The notes under the pieces were generated by a model that was not told where the DNA came from, searched no databases, and worked only from the letters and a program-made list of their open reading frames with translations. A stretch of 64,000 nucleotides of DNA from positions 1 through 64,000 of the forward strand of contig NZ_JAVJAN010000005.1 in the NCBI RefSeq assembly GCF_031344075.1, in the 5' to 3' direction. The position numbers and the translations under genes are program-made. Below, in pieces: positions 1-8,471 of the stretch. How positions within the stretch are numbered: the first letter of the stretch is position 1; the number at the start of each line of letters is the position of its first letter. The DNA comes from Clostridium aquiflavi (GTDB taxonomy: Bacteria > Bacillota > Clostridia > Clostridiales > Clostridiaceae).

Positions 1-100
1 ACAAGCAATAAATATGACAATACTCATTAAGAATTCTCAAAGTCCAATTACAATGCCACTTTACCTATTGCATATATCAACACACATTTAAAACATAGCC
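1..100. repeat. Right half of MITE-like inverted-repeat element, cut by window edge
   Basis: This is the right end of a dispersed non-coding element. It contains TTCTCAAAGTCCAATTACAA, then GCCACTTTACCTATTGCATA, and ends in TTTAAAACATAGCC. Nearly the same sequence forms the right ends of the elements ending near 6882 and 19095. The left half lies outside the window. No ORF is present. Confidence 0.8.
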
Positions 101-112
101 ATAATTTAAAGT

Positions 113-132
113 ATTGTATCTTAAGATACAAT
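113..132. other. 20-bp perfect palindrome
   Basis: ATTGTATCTTAAGATACAAT reads the same on both strands. It lies between the repeat end and a terminator. It could be an operator or a small hairpin; no function can be assigned. Confidence 0.4.
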
Positions 133-140
133 AGAAAAAG

Positions 141-172
141 AAAAGCAGAGTTTGGGAAGGCTCTGCTTTTTG
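141..172 (+). terminator. Rho-independent terminator
   Basis: AAAGCAGAG and CTCTGCTTT form a stem followed by a T-rich tract. It probably ends a gene upstream of the window and insulates the gene at 243. Confidence 0.75.
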
Positions 173-242
173 TTTTATTATGGAAAGCTTTATGGTAAAA
201 TTATAAGAAAGCAAATAGTATTTTTAGAAAGGAAGTTCACAA

Positions 243-1064
243 ATGAAATGGCTTAATAAACTAGAAAGAAAGTTTGGTAAATATTATATACCTAATTTAA
301 TGTGGTTAGTTATTAGCTTAAGTGCTTTTGTGTATGCGGTAACATACATTATTTTAGGTAACTTTAGTTATGTAAATAAATTAGTTTTATCTCCACAAGC
401 TATAATGAATGGTGAAATTTGGAGACTTATTACATTTGTATTAATACCGCCTTTAAGTGGAAGTATATTTATGGTAGCATTAGGTCTGTATTTTGATTAT
501 ATTGTAGGCACCACATTAGAGAATGTATGGGGTGGATTTAAATTTAATGTTTATTTTTTTGTTGGAATGTTAAGTACTATAATAATATCATTTTTAACAG
601 GAATTCCTGCAACAGGTGCAGCAGTTACATTATCAATTTTCTTAGCATTTGCAAAACTATTTCCTGAATATACTATATTATTATTTTTTATAATACCTGT
701 AAAAATGAAATGGTTAGGGTATCTAGCATGGGCCAAAATAGTATTTGATATAGTTTCTTCATTAATTAATGGTGGAGGATTTATAGGTGTAATTGTATGT
801 ATAGTACCAATAATTAACTACTTGTTGTTCTTTGGAAAAAGTGATTATAAAGAAACAAGAGTTAGAAAAGGTTCTGTAATAAGAATGAGTGAATATAAAA
901 AGTCAATAAAAGCAAATAAAAAACAATACAGACATAAATGTGCAGTATGTGGAATGACGGATAAAGATGATCCTAATATGTTGTTTAGATATTGTAGTAA
1001 ATGTAAAGGTGATTATGCATATTGTGAAAAACATATATATGATCATGAGCATATTATAGAGTAA
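243..1064 (+). CDS. Rhomboid-like membrane protein with C-terminal zinc-ribbon-like tail
   Basis: A 273-residue membrane protein. Five to six hydrophobic segments fill residues 20-200. The segment GEIWRLITFVLIPP followed by ENVWGGFKFN resembles the rhomboid-like membrane family common in clostridia. I do not see the GxSG serine motif of active rhomboid proteases; the matching stretch reads TGIPATGAAVTL, so protease activity is doubtful. The soluble tail, from about residue 230, carries CAVCGM, a later CSKC and a Cys/His-rich end (YCEKHIYDHEH), which suggests a zinc-binding ribbon. GAAAGGAAG precedes the ATG. It is monocistronic, with terminators on both sides. The family call is moderate and the function unknown. 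Confidence 0.6.
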   Translation: MKWLNKLERKFGKYYIPNLMWLVISLSAFVYAVTYIILGNFSYVNKLVLSPQAIMNGEIWRLITFVLIPPLSGSIFMVALGLYFDYIVGTTLENVWGGFKFNVYFFVGMLSTIIISFLTGIPATGAAVTLSIFLAFAKLFPEYTILLFFIIPVKMKWLGYLAWAKIVFDIVSSLINGGGFIGVIVCIVPIINYLLFFGKSDYKETRVRKGSVIRMSEYKKSIKANKKQYRHKCAVCGMTDKDDPNMLFRYCSKCKGDYAYCEKHIYDHEHIIE

Positions 1065-1146
1065 AAAAATTTGAGATGATTTTAGAGATCTTGTTAATAT
1101 AATGCAATAACCTTTCTTATTACCATTTTTTGGACCCCAGGGGTAG

Positions 1147-1195
1147 AAAAGAGCCTAACAAATTGATTTTTGCAATCATTTTGTTAGGCTCTTTT
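1147..1195. terminator. Bidirectional terminator
   Basis: AAAAGAGCCTAACAAA pairs with TTTGTTAGGCTCTTTTT around a short loop. It has A and T tracts on both sides and lies between the convergent genes ending at 1064 and 1232, so it can serve both. Confidence 0.85.
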
Positions 1196-1231
1196 TGGTT
1201 AAATAAGATTTTGGGAATATATAAAACAAAA

Positions 1232-1627
1232 CTATGAATTTTTACGTTCAATTGCTTTGTTTATAAAGCTATCTTTTTTTATACATACACGCTCATGCTC
1301 ACCAGTAGCAATTAAGCCTTTATTATCAAATGCCTTTAATGAAAAAGAATATTTACGACCGTCTACGGCTGTAAGTTCAGCTTCAGCAAAAACTTTAACA
1401 CCTTCTGCAGTTGCTGCTAGATGATTTACTGTGATTTTTGTACCAACAGTAGTATAAATATCTTCTAAAAAAGTTTGAGCTAAATCAGCAGCAGCACCTT
1501 CCATTATAGCTGCAACCATTGGAGTAGCAAAAACTTCAACGCTTCCACTTCCAACATTAACTGCTAGTGTATCTTTTGTAACAATAAGTTCTCTTTTAGA
1601 TATTTGTCCGATTTTTGGTTCGTTCAT
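1232..1627 (-). CDS. Hot-dog fold thioesterase (FlK-like)
   Basis: 131 residues, the normal length for a single-domain hot-dog thioesterase of the fluoroacetyl-CoA thioesterase-like family. Diagnostic stretches are VGSGSVEVFATPMVAAIMEG (residues ~25-45), TTVGTKITVNHLAAT (~60-75) and a C-terminal GLIATGEHERV. Members hydrolyse acyl-CoA thioesters in the cytoplasm; the substrate here cannot be read from sequence. AAAGGATG lies upstream of the ATG on the minus strand. It is a single gene sharing the bidirectional terminator at 1147-1195. Confidence 0.8.
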   Translation of the reverse strand: MNEPKIGQISKRELIVTKDTLAVNVGSGSVEVFATPMVAAIMEGAAADLAQTFLEDIYTTVGTKITVNHLAATAEGVKVFAEAELTAVDGRKYSFSLKAFDNKGLIATGEHERVCIKKDSFINKAIERKNS

Positions 1628-1802
1628 TATGTATTCATCCTTTCATTTAAAGTATAGTTAAATTATAGCATATTTAATACGATTACACCAGAGAATATGG
1701 AAGTTTTTGCACAATTGATTTTACATAAAAGATAGCTCAAAATGTGGAATATATTAAGTTAAAGTATAAATATTAAATAAATTCAGAGATTATTCAAAGA
1801 TG

Positions 1803-1846
1803 AAAAAAGGAAGTCTCAGACTGTTTTAAGACAGTTTGAGACTTCA
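1803..1846 (-). terminator. Terminator of the minus-strand small gene
   Basis: AAGTCTCAGACTGT pairs with the later ACAGTTTGAGACTT (one mismatch). Read on the minus strand it is followed by a T run (CCTTTTTT), as expected downstream of the gene ending at 1893. Confidence 0.8.
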
Positions 1847-1892
1847 ATAATAATTATTGTATAAAATTTATATTAATTGTAAAATATTCGTT

Positions 1893-2159
1893 TTAATAAA
1901 AAGTTCTTCTTGATGAAATTAATGTTATCTCAGTAGGATCTTCAACTGTATATTTATTATTATGATTATAAGAATAATACTTGTTACGATCATAAATAGC
2001 TTCTGAGTTATTATTAAATAAATTAGAAATACGATTCCATATTTTTGTTAAAATTTCTGATAAATCTAATGAATTTTCTAAACTTTTATTTTGAGAGATA
2101 TTTTTAGTAGCATTAGCTACTAAGTGTAATTTAGATTTTTTTAGTGTTCCATAGTTCAT
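1893..2159 (-). CDS. Small hypothetical protein (88 aa)
   Basis: I do not recognise this gene. The 88-residue product is basic at the N-terminus (MNYGTLKKSKLHLV), polar and Asn-rich in the middle, and has no signal peptide or membrane segment. A strong Shine-Dalgarno (GGAGGG, 6 nt from ATG) and a dedicated terminator at 1803-1846 support expression. Its low complexity resembles small spore-associated proteins of clostridia, but that is only an impression. Confidence 0.6.
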   Translation of the reverse strand: MNYGTLKKSKLHLVANATKNISQNKSLENSLDLSEILTKIWNRISNLFNNNSEAIYDRNKYYSYNHNNKYTVEDPTEITLISSRRTFY

Positions 2160-2523
2160 AATAATCCCTCCGATTTTAAAAATATTTTATAATAATTTTT
2201 TTAGTTTAAAACCTTTTCTTAAGTATAATATAACTTATTTTTTTTATATTTACATCTTGATTAAATTAGCAGATTATTAAAAATTTTTAAAAAAAATGAG
2301 AATATATTTAAGAATACATTTAAAATTTAATTTATAATATTAAATTATTAATTTTGCATCGGATTTAATAAAAATAGTAAGATGTGAAAAATTTTCTATT
2401 CACATTATTAAAAACTTTTATTAATTTAAAAATTATGTCAAATATGTTTCATAATTTAGACTATTGAGTTATAATTTATTTATAAATAAAATACAAGAGA
2501 TTAAATGTGGGGAGAATACAGCT
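2160..2523. other. AT-rich intergenic stretch between divergent genes
   Basis: Very AT-rich, with no conserved coding signal. It must hold the promoters of the minus-strand gene at 2159 and the plus-strand gene at 2524. No palindrome or riboswitch-like structure stood out. A TTG-initiated extension of the downstream gene to 2464 is open but has no Shine-Dalgarno. Confidence 0.5.
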
Positions 2524-2898
2524 ATGAATATTATTGGATGTGTATTAATATTAAAAGATGATTTTAACAACATTTTAGTTTTAAAAAAGAAGGTTAAAAG
2601 AGGACAACAGGAAATATGGTCATTACTTAACACACCCTTAAAAGGAAAAAAAGATTGTGAAAGATCTTTAAGTAAAGCAGCAAATAAAATGTTAAAGACA
2701 GTACTTTTTCAACTTGAAGAATTTAAAGAATTCAGTATAAATGAAGAAGAAGCAGTAAAGGTATATACTGGAGTACTGAGAGAAAGATATGTTTTGGATA
2801 AAAGTTATGCTGATGCAGATTGGATAAGTAAAAATAATTTAGAAAAATATGAATTTGAAGAACTTGATAGAAGAATTTTAGAAGAATATTTTAAATAA
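2524..2898 (+). CDS. NUDIX-like domain protein
   Basis: 124 residues from ATG 2524, which has GGGGAG 9 nt upstream; the open frame starts earlier at TTG 2464 without a good ribosome site. The N-terminal strand MNIIGCVLILKDDFNNILVL and the end DADWISKNNLEKYEFEELDR look like the first strands and final helix of a NUDIX hydrolase of the ADP-ribose / MutT type. The catalytic GX5EX7REUXEEXGU box is not intact: the segment reads KGKKDCERSLSKAANKMLK. It is therefore a degenerate or non-hydrolytic NUDIX fold at best. The stop codon abuts a MITE-like fragment. Confidence 0.5.
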   Translation: MNIIGCVLILKDDFNNILVLKKKVKRGQQEIWSLLNTPLKGKKDCERSLSKAANKMLKTVLFQLEEFKEFSINEEEAVKVYTGVLRERYVLDKSYADADWISKNNLEKYEFEELDRRILEEYFK

Positions 2899-2976
2899 TG
2901 GCTCTGTTTTAGTAGCGTGTTGATATATGCATAAGCAAAGTGGGCGGAGTATTTGAACTTAGGAATGCTAAGATTT
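2899..2976 (+). repeat. Left-end fragment of the MITE-like element
   Basis: GGCTCTGTTTTA starts at the stop codon of the preceding gene. It is followed by GTTGATATATGCATAAG, then GGAGTATTTGAACTTAGGAA, matching the left arms of the full elements near 6668 and 18829. The right half is absent and the fragment runs into a terminator hairpin. Confidence 0.75.
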
Positions 2977-2981
2977 TGTAG

Positions 2982-3009
2982 AAAGTGGCTAATATAGCCA
3001 CTTTTTTTT
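2982..3009 (+). terminator. Terminator
   Basis: AAAGTGGCT and AGCCACTTT form a stem with a short ATAT loop, followed by a run of T. It ends transcription of the gene at 2524 across the repeat fragment. Confidence 0.85.
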
Positions 3010-3173
3010 AAAATAATAAATTATTAATAAATTCGTAAAAAATAAGAACTTACTTTGATTTATAATAAAAGTAACCTTTTATACTAATAAAATTAAATTT
3101 ACTCATATAGTTATTAAATGAAGGAGTGGAGATTAGGGTTTTATATTGTATAAAGTTATATAAGGAGAATATG

Positions 3174-4175
3174 ATGAAAAAGAAGTTTACAACTATAATT
3201 ATATCAGCAGTTATACTTTTAAATTCTGTAAGTAGTACTATACCAGTCCTTGCAGCTCCAAATAATTTAAGTATAAATGAAGTTATTCAAAACATACAAG
3301 AATATGATAGTAAAATTGAAACAAACATGGACAAGTTAAATAAATATAAAGAGCAAATTCTAGAAAAGGAAAATGAAATAAAAGCAAATGAAGAAGAACT
3401 AGAAATAGCTAAAAAGAATTTAGAAGAAAAGGATGAACTGTTATCTGAAAGGTTAAGAAATGTTCATATGAATGGTGGTTTTAAAGTGACACCATTAAAA
3501 TATTTAGAAGCTTTATTTACTTCAGGAAATATAATGGATGCTGTAGGGAAAGTTGAAGTAATTTCTCAAATGTGTAAGAGTGATAAAAATCTTGTTAAAG
3601 AAGCTAAAAATGCTGAGCAAAATCTTAATGATATGCAAAAGAAAATAGAAAAAGAAAATGAAGAGTTACAAAAAAATAAAGAGGAAATAGAAAAATATAT
3701 TGCAGATTTAGAAGACCAAAAGAAACAACTTATAGATTATGTACAAGAAAATAGTGATATATTAGTAGATAGTACAAGCAGTATAATACCAATAACATTA
3801 CCATCTGACATGTCTGCTGAAGCAAAAGCTATAATTAATGAAGCTCAAAAGTATTTAGGAATTCCGTATTTATGGGGAGGAACAACTCCAGAAGGGTTCG
3901 ATTGTTCAGGTCTTATGCAATATGTATTTAATACAAAAGGAATAGAGTTACCTAGAGTGTCGGAGGAACAACAAAGTTTTGCAAAACCTATTAGTTTATC
4001 AGAATTAAAACCAGGGGACTTGGTATTTAATAAATCATCAAATTCAACACATATTGGAATGTATATAGGGGATGATAAGTTTCTTCATGCACCTCATACA
4101 GGAGATTTTATAAAGATAAGTACATTAAGTACATCTAATATGAAATATGCTGGAAGAGTACTAAAGGTAGATTAA
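3174..4175 (+). CDS. Secreted NlpC/P60 peptidoglycan hydrolase with coiled-coil N-terminus
   Basis: 333 residues from ATG 3174, with AGGAG 6 nt upstream; a longer GTG reading from 3126 lacks a typical start. A signal peptide (MKKKFTTIIISAVILL... ending PVLAA) is followed by a long charged coiled coil (residues ~25-190), like PcsB/CwlO-type hydrolases. The C-terminal NlpC/P60 domain (~215-333) has the catalytic Cys in FDCSGLMQYVF, the His in THIGMYIGDDKFLHAP and LPRVSEEQ. It should cleave gamma-D-Glu-diamino-acid bonds in peptidoglycan outside the cell. In PcsB/CwlO relatives the coiled coil mediates control by FtsEX; no ftsEX is nearby. Confidence 0.9.
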   Translation: MKKKFTTIIISAVILLNSVSSTIPVLAAPNNLSINEVIQNIQEYDSKIETNMDKLNKYKEQILEKENEIKANEEELEIAKKNLEEKDELLSERLRNVHMNGGFKVTPLKYLEALFTSGNIMDAVGKVEVISQMCKSDKNLVKEAKNAEQNLNDMQKKIEKENEELQKNKEEIEKYIADLEDQKKQLIDYVQENSDILVDSTSSIIPITLPSDMSAEAKAIINEAQKYLGIPYLWGGTTPEGFDCSGLMQYVFNTKGIELPRVSEEQQSFAKPISLSELKPGDLVFNKSSNSTHIGMYIGDDKFLHAPHTGDFIKISTLSTSNMKYAGRVLKVD

Positions 4176-4193
4176 GATTACATCTTAATAGAA

Positions 4194-4222
4194 TGCCTAT
4201 ATAAACACATATTTAAAATGAA
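4194..4222. repeat. Possible right-end fragment of the MITE-like element
   Basis: GCCTATATAAACACATATTT then AAAATGAAAGC resembles the right terminus of the element at 6668-6882 (CATATATAAACACATATTTA). It is short, so it could be coincidence in AT-rich DNA. Confidence 0.4.
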
Positions 4223-4231
4223 AGCAAAAAT

Positions 4232-4272
4232 AAAAATGGGTGTAGTAAGCAATACTTACTATACCCATTTTT
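4232..4272. terminator. Bidirectional terminator
   Basis: AAAAATGGGT...AGTAAG pairs with CTTACT...ACCCATTTTT. It lies between convergent genes ending at 4175 and 4285 and has A/T tracts on both sides. Confidence 0.85.
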
Positions 4273-4284
4273 ATAAATTTAATA

Positions 4285-4557
4285 TTAGATTACCTTTTCT
4301 GATATAGAATTTAAATTATCCTTAGTTTCCGTACTGAATTCTGTTAAATTTGCTGTTTGATCGTAAATGGTATCAAGTTTTTTATTTATATTTGAAACAT
4401 CAGATTGCAATTTAATTGCATCAATTTTAGTAGAAGAAACATCGGATTTTAATATATTAATATCAGATTGCAAAACATTAATATCAAATTTTATTGAATT
4501 TTGATTTTGCTCAATGGAATCAAGCTTAGATAATATAGTATTAAATATTTGCTCCAT
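4285..4557 (-). CDS. Small coiled-coil protein
   Basis: 90 residues from ATG 4557 (AGGAG 8 nt upstream). Almost the whole protein is a heptad-rich coiled coil with internal near-repeats: INVLQSDINILKSDVS and KLQSDVSNINKKLD. There is no signal peptide or membrane helix. It resembles the short coiled-coil proteins of clostridia that match the C-termini of phage or chromosome-associated proteins by low complexity only. Function unknown. Confidence 0.6.
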   Translation of the reverse strand: MEQIFNTILSKLDSIEQNQNSIKFDINVLQSDINILKSDVSSTKIDAIKLQSDVSNINKKLDTIYDQTANLTEFSTETKDNLNSISEKVI

Positions 4558-4560
4558 CAA

Positions 4561-4959
4561 TAATACTCCTTTGTATAAAATAAATTACATATAGAGTTTT
4601 CTCATTCCTTAGAATAAAATACTAATCTTTCAAATTAGTTTATTCTTATAGTAATTTGTTGATATATTTAAAATAACCATTAAATTATATATTGTATTTA
4701 ATAATATACTTTTTCTTAATATACTTTAGATTATACAACATATATAAGAAAATATATCTAGGTAAAATTTAGAAAATTATATATAAGTGTTGCATTAAGT
4801 CAAAGTCTAAATTTATGATATAATAGTATAAAGAATATGATATTATGAAAATTTAATTATCAAGAAACTGAGTAATTAATACATATTTCTAATATTAAAT
4901 ATAGTAGAAATTAAATATTAGTATCTTACTAAAATAAATGTGAAAAGCAGGGAGTATAT
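4561..4959. other. AT-rich intergenic stretch
   Basis: Contains the divergent promoters for the genes at 4557 (minus) and 4960 (plus). TATGATATAATAG near 4815-4827 is a plausible -10 region for the flavodoxin gene. No repeat, hairpin or coding remnant was recognised. Confidence 0.4.
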
Positions 4960-5442
4960 ATGAAAAATTTAGTAGTATTTTATTCATTAGAAGGAAGTAC
5001 AAAGCTAATAGCAAATGCTATGGCTAGGAGATTGAATGCTGATATTTTAGAATTGATACCAGAGAAGAATTATTGTAATTCAGGATTTAAGAAGTTCTTT
5101 TGGGGAGGCAAAAGTGTATTATTTAAAGAAAAGCCAAAGCTAAAGAACATAGACATTGATATAGAAAAATACGAAAATATATTTATTGGTACACCTATAT
5201 GGGTAGGAACATATGCACCGCCATTTAATACTTTTTTAGATACTTATAATATAAAAAACAAAAACATAGGATTATTCGCTTGCCATGGAGGCGGTGGAGC
5301 ATCAAAATTCTTTAAGATTATAAAGAAGGAAATTCCAAATAATAATTTTATAGGAGAAATTGATTTCCTTGAACCAATTAAAAATAATAAAGAAGAAAAT
5401 ATAGAAAAGGCAATAAAATGGATAGATGAAATACTTGTGTAA
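4960..5442 (+). CDS. Flavodoxin family protein
   Basis: 160 residues, typical for a short-chain flavodoxin. The FMN phosphate loop is YSLEGSTKLIA (residues 9-19, flavodoxin pattern xSxxGxTxxxA). The later FIGTPIWVGTYAPPFNTFL and GLFACHGGGGASKFF supply the flavin-ring loops. It probably acts as a cytoplasmic electron carrier or flavoprotein reductase. It is monocistronic, with GCAGGGAG upstream of ATG. A second related flavodoxin is present only as a remnant at 37515. Confidence 0.85.
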   Translation: MKNLVVFYSLEGSTKLIANAMARRLNADILELIPEKNYCNSGFKKFFWGGKSVLFKEKPKLKNIDIDIEKYENIFIGTPIWVGTYAPPFNTFLDTYNIKNKNIGLFACHGGGGASKFFKIIKKEIPNNNFIGEIDFLEPIKNNKEENIEKAIKWIDEILV

Positions 5443-5543
5443 CGCTATTTAAAATGAATTGTTAAAAAGATATTAATAATTTATACTGTTTAAAGATAGG
5501 TGTTTAACAATACGAAAAAATATCTTGCTGTGAGGATGTAATT

Positions 5544-5852
5544 ATGAGGAGAATACAAACTATAGGGTTTAAGTTAAGTATAATGATATCCATAATTATT
5601 ACATTTATTATACCAGCTACTATCACAAAAGGTGGAAGTATAATTGAATATTCATTTGGATTTCCATTTAGATATTTATGTATATATCAATTAAATGAGA
5701 GTAATTTAAATTTATTTGTTAATTTATTTAATGGTAATAAAGGAATGAATATTAATATATTTGAACTATTTATTAATGTAGTAATTATATATTTTTTATT
5801 ATTGCTAATAAAAAAATTTTATATTAATATACGAGGAATAAAAAGTCAGTAA
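5544..5852 (+). CDS. Small membrane protein
   Basis: 102 residues, unrecognised. Hydrophobic segments lie at about residues 9-30 and 72-90, with a polar loop between them (SIIEYSFGFPFRYLCIYQL), fitting a two-helix membrane protein with both ends inside. It has its own terminator starting in the stop region. Function unknown. Confidence 0.6.
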   Translation: MRRIQTIGFKLSIMISIIITFIIPATITKGGSIIEYSFGFPFRYLCIYQLNESNLNLFVNLFNGNKGMNINIFELFINVVIIYFLLLLIKKFYINIRGIKSQ

Positions 5853-5876
5853 TTTAAAATTATTACTGACTTTTTA
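5840..5876 (+). terminator. Terminator
   Basis: AAAAAGTCAGTAAT pairs with ATTACTGACTTTTT. The hairpin overlaps the last codons of the small membrane protein gene. Confidence 0.85.
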
Positions 5877-5919
5877 GTTATATTGATTAATAAAAACCTA
5901 AACTGTTGGAGGAGTTTAA

Positions 5920-6660
5920 ATGAATTTTGAATACAAAGGTGAAATTATTGAGTTTCAGATTATAAGAAGAAAAAGAAAATCTATTTGTATAAAAATAGAA
6001 ATAAATGGAGAAGTACAAGTTGTAGCTCCTATGAGGACTTCAAAAGAATATATATTAAATTTTGTTAATTCAAAACATGACTGGATTATTGAAAAGAGGA
6101 GGGAATTAAAAACTGTTTTAAATAAGAAAGTGAAAAGAGAATTTATAAATGGTGGTACTTTTATGTATTTAGGAAAGGAATATCCTATTTGTTTGATTTT
6201 CAATGATAAAGTCAAGAAAATATCTATAGATTTTATCAATGAGAGCTCAACTACAAATATAGAAGGAATTTCAAAGTTTCTTATAAATACTAATACATAT
6301 GAGAATGACAAACTAAAAAAAGCCTTAGAAAATTGGTATAGAAGTAAGACTTTAGATATAGTTAAAGAGAGAATAAGAGTACACAAATTGGAGTTTAAAG
6401 ATAAGATAACTAAAGTAACAGTTAAAGAGCAAAAAAGAAGATATGCCAGTATAAATAGAAAGAATGAAACTTACTTCAATTGGCGAATAAGCATGGCTCC
6501 GCTTGAAGTAATTGATTATATTATTGTACATGAAATGTGTCATATGGATTTTAGAAATCATTCAAAACAATTCTGGAACAGGGTAGAAGAAGTCATGCCA
6601 AATTATAAGAAGTGTCATGAATATTTAAAAGAAAATGGAATTAATCTTACTATAGATTAG
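5920..6660 (+). CDS. YgjP-like M48-type metallopeptidase (DUF45)
   Basis: 246 residues, the normal length of the YgjP / DUF45 family. The zinc site is HEMCH (residues ~204-208, HExxH), followed by the family signature FRNHSKQFWNRVEEVMPNYK. The middle KITKVTVKEQKRRYASIN is also typical (the family usually has a RWGSC motif at this point; here it is RRYASI). It is a predicted cytoplasmic zinc peptidase of unknown substrate, in some bacteria linked to restriction systems, which are absent here. GGAGGAG precedes ATG. A MITE-like element follows immediately. Confidence 0.85.
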   Translation: MNFEYKGEIIEFQIIRRKRKSICIKIEINGEVQVVAPMRTSKEYILNFVNSKHDWIIEKRRELKTVLNKKVKREFINGGTFMYLGKEYPICLIFNDKVKKISIDFINESSTTNIEGISKFLINTNTYENDKLKKALENWYRSKTLDIVKERIRVHKLEFKDKITKVTVKEQKRRYASINRKNETYFNWRISMAPLEVIDYIIVHEMCHMDFRNHSKQFWNRVEEVMPNYKKCHEYLKENGINLTID

Positions 6661-6667
6661 TAAAATT

Positions 6668-6882
6668 AGTGATGTTGTTTATATATGCATAAGTAAAGTG
6701 GACGGAGTAATTGAACTTAGGAATACTAGAAATGATTATAGTCCTATTTTAGCTTGCTCCCAATATAAAATTGCGACAAGCAGTAAATATGACAATACTC
6801 ATTAAGTATTCTCAAAGTCCAATTATAATGCCACTTTACCTATCGCATATATAAACACATATTTAAACAAAGCTATAAAAAG
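6668..6882 (+). repeat. Full MITE-like inverted-repeat element
   Basis: The left arm (TTATATATGCATAAGTAAAG, then GTAATTGAACTTAGGAAT) and right arm (ATTCTCAAAGTCCAATTATA, then GCCACTTTACCTATCGCATA) are imperfect inverted repeats of about 60 bp. They surround a core with TAGCTTGCTCCCAATATAAA. No ORF. It inserts about 8 bp after the stop codon of the peptidase gene. The whole element can fold into one long hairpin. Confidence 0.85.
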
Positions 6883-6915
6883 CCTACAATTTAGAATTTA
6901 ATATAGGAAAATAAT

Positions 6916-6951
6916 AAGATTCATCAATTTTTAGTGATGAATCTTTTTTTG
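6916..6951 (+). terminator. Terminator or attenuator before the ABC operon
   Basis: AAGATTCATCA and TGATGAATCTT form a stem followed by seven T. It lies 60 bp upstream of the ABC transporter start. It may end the upstream gene or act as an attenuator in the operon leader. The open frame that begins at 6934 inside this hairpin is not a credible start. Confidence 0.75.
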
Positions 6952-7011
6952 TTTCCTTATAGTTTCCTTATAATTAGGATTTATTCTTTTATTGTAGGGA
7001 GGAATAAAAAA

Positions 7012-7716
7012 ATGAAAGATATTATATTAGAAACAAAAAACTTAAGTAAGACATTTAAAAAACAAGAGGCAGTTAAGGACATATCTATTAAAGTTGAAAG
7101 AAATTCTATTTATGGCTTATTAGGGCCTAATGGTGCAGGAAAATCAACTATATTAAAGATGATTACAGGGATGATTCAGCCTAGCTTTGGAGAAATATTA
7201 TTTAATGATCATAAGTGGAGTAGAAAGGATTTGAAGTTAATAGGATCTTTGATAGAAAGTGCTCCATTATATGAAAATTTAAGTGCAAGAGAAAATTTAA
7301 AAGTTAGAACCATAGTACTGGGACTTTCAGATTCAAGAATTGATGAAGTCCTTGATATAGTAGAGCTTAAAAATACTGGAAAGAAAAAATCAGGACAGTT
7401 TTCAATGGGAATGAAACAAAGGCTTGGAATTGCCATTGCATTACTTAATAGTCCTAAACTACTTATTTTAGATGAACCAACTAATGGTCTAGATCCTTTT
7501 GGAATACAAGAACTTAGAGAACTCATAAAATCTTTTCCTAGCAAAGGAATTACAGTTATATTATCAAGTCATATATTAAGCGAAGTAGAACAAATTGCTG
7601 ATCATATTGGAATTATATGTGGTGGTGTTTTAGGATATCAAGGAGAACTAAGAAAAGGTGAAGAATTAGAAAAATTATTTGTAGATATTGCTGGAAAGTA
7701 TAGAAGGGAGGTATAA
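7012..7716 (+). CDS. Antimicrobial-peptide (lantibiotic) protection ABC transporter, ATPase (LanF/CprA type)
   Basis: 234 residues from ATG 7012 with GGGAGGA upstream. Walker A is GPNGAGKS (~38-45), the signature is FSMGMKQRLG (~128-137) and Walker B is LLILDEPTNGLDP (~148-160). The N-terminus MKDIILETKNLSKTFKKQEAV and the His switch ILSSHILSEVEQIADHIGII match BcrA/LanF-type exporters that remove bacitracin or lantibiotics from the membrane. It is the first gene of a five-gene transporter plus two-component cluster, 3 bp from the next gene. No lantibiotic precursor or modification gene is nearby, so this is stand-alone resistance. Confidence 0.92.
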   Translation: MKDIILETKNLSKTFKKQEAVKDISIKVERNSIYGLLGPNGAGKSTILKMITGMIQPSFGEILFNDHKWSRKDLKLIGSLIESAPLYENLSARENLKVRTIVLGLSDSRIDEVLDIVELKNTGKKKSGQFSMGMKQRLGIAIALLNSPKLLILDEPTNGLDPFGIQELRELIKSFPSKGITVILSSHILSEVEQIADHIGIICGGVLGYQGELRKGEELEKLFVDIAGKYRREV

Positions 7717-7719
7717 AAA

Positions 7720-8466
7720 ATGCTTAAATATTTTTTAGCAGAGAATAAAAAAACAAAACACACTTTTATTAACAAACTTGTATGGTTAGCCCCTATATTC
7801 ACCATTTTGTTATCAATGTTTTTTGCAGTAGATTATTTTCAAGTTGATAGTTATAACTGGTGGTATAATATGATGCTACCAGGATCACTGTCATTAGGAT
7901 GTTGTTTATTAAGTAGAATTGATGGAAATATGAAAAATAAAGCAGTAATAGCACTTCCTATAGATTTGAAGAAAGTATGGTTTGCGAAGATTTTAATTGG
8001 AATAAAGAATTTATCTATTTCATGTACTATTATTTTAGTATGTAGTCAGTTAGGTGTATATTTAATCAATATAGATGGTATAAAGGAAATTGCTTTAGTA
8101 AACAGATTCTATGCTACAACATTACTTATTATTACTTTTATGTGGCAAGTTCCATTAAATATTTTTTTAGAAAATAAGATTGGATTATTTGGGACTATAA
8201 TTTTAGGTTTAGGAGCTAATATTTTCTTTGGAATTATGGCTGTAGAAAGTTATTGGTGGATGATTCCTTTTTCTTATCCATTTAGAATTATGTGTCCAGT
8301 TTTAGGGGTTTTACCTAATGGCTTATTAGCAGTACCAGAAAGTGAAACATTTACTCCAGAACTACTTTCTTATTCATCTATTCCATTTAGCATAATAGTT
8401 TCAACTAGTTTATTTTTAATATTAACTTATTTAAGTGCTAAATGGTATGAAAGAAGAGAGGTATAA
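7720..8466 (+). CDS. Lantibiotic protection ABC transporter permease (LanE/CprB type)
   Basis: 248 residues with six predicted membrane helices, the usual size of LanE/MutE-type permeases. NWWYNMMLPGSLSLGCCLL (~residues 46-64) is characteristic of the family. Only 3 bp separate it from the ATPase stop, and AGGGAGGT overlaps the end of the ATPase gene. It should form the heteromeric membrane part of the exporter together with the next gene. Confidence 0.9.
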   Translation: MLKYFLAENKKTKHTFINKLVWLAPIFTILLSMFFAVDYFQVDSYNWWYNMMLPGSLSLGCCLLSRIDGNMKNKAVIALPIDLKKVWFAKILIGIKNLSISCTIILVCSQLGVYLINIDGIKEIALVNRFYATTLLIITFMWQVPLNIFLENKIGLFGTIILGLGANIFFGIMAVESYWWMIPFSYPFRIMCPVLGVLPNGLLAVPESETFTPELLSYSSIPFSIIVSTSLFLILTYLSAKWYERREV

Positions 8467-8471
8467 TAATT

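Noticed and set aside
6934..7011. N-terminal extension of the ABC ATPase gene
   Set aside because: The extended start lies inside a terminator hairpin. ATG 7012 has a strong ribosome site and fits the family start.
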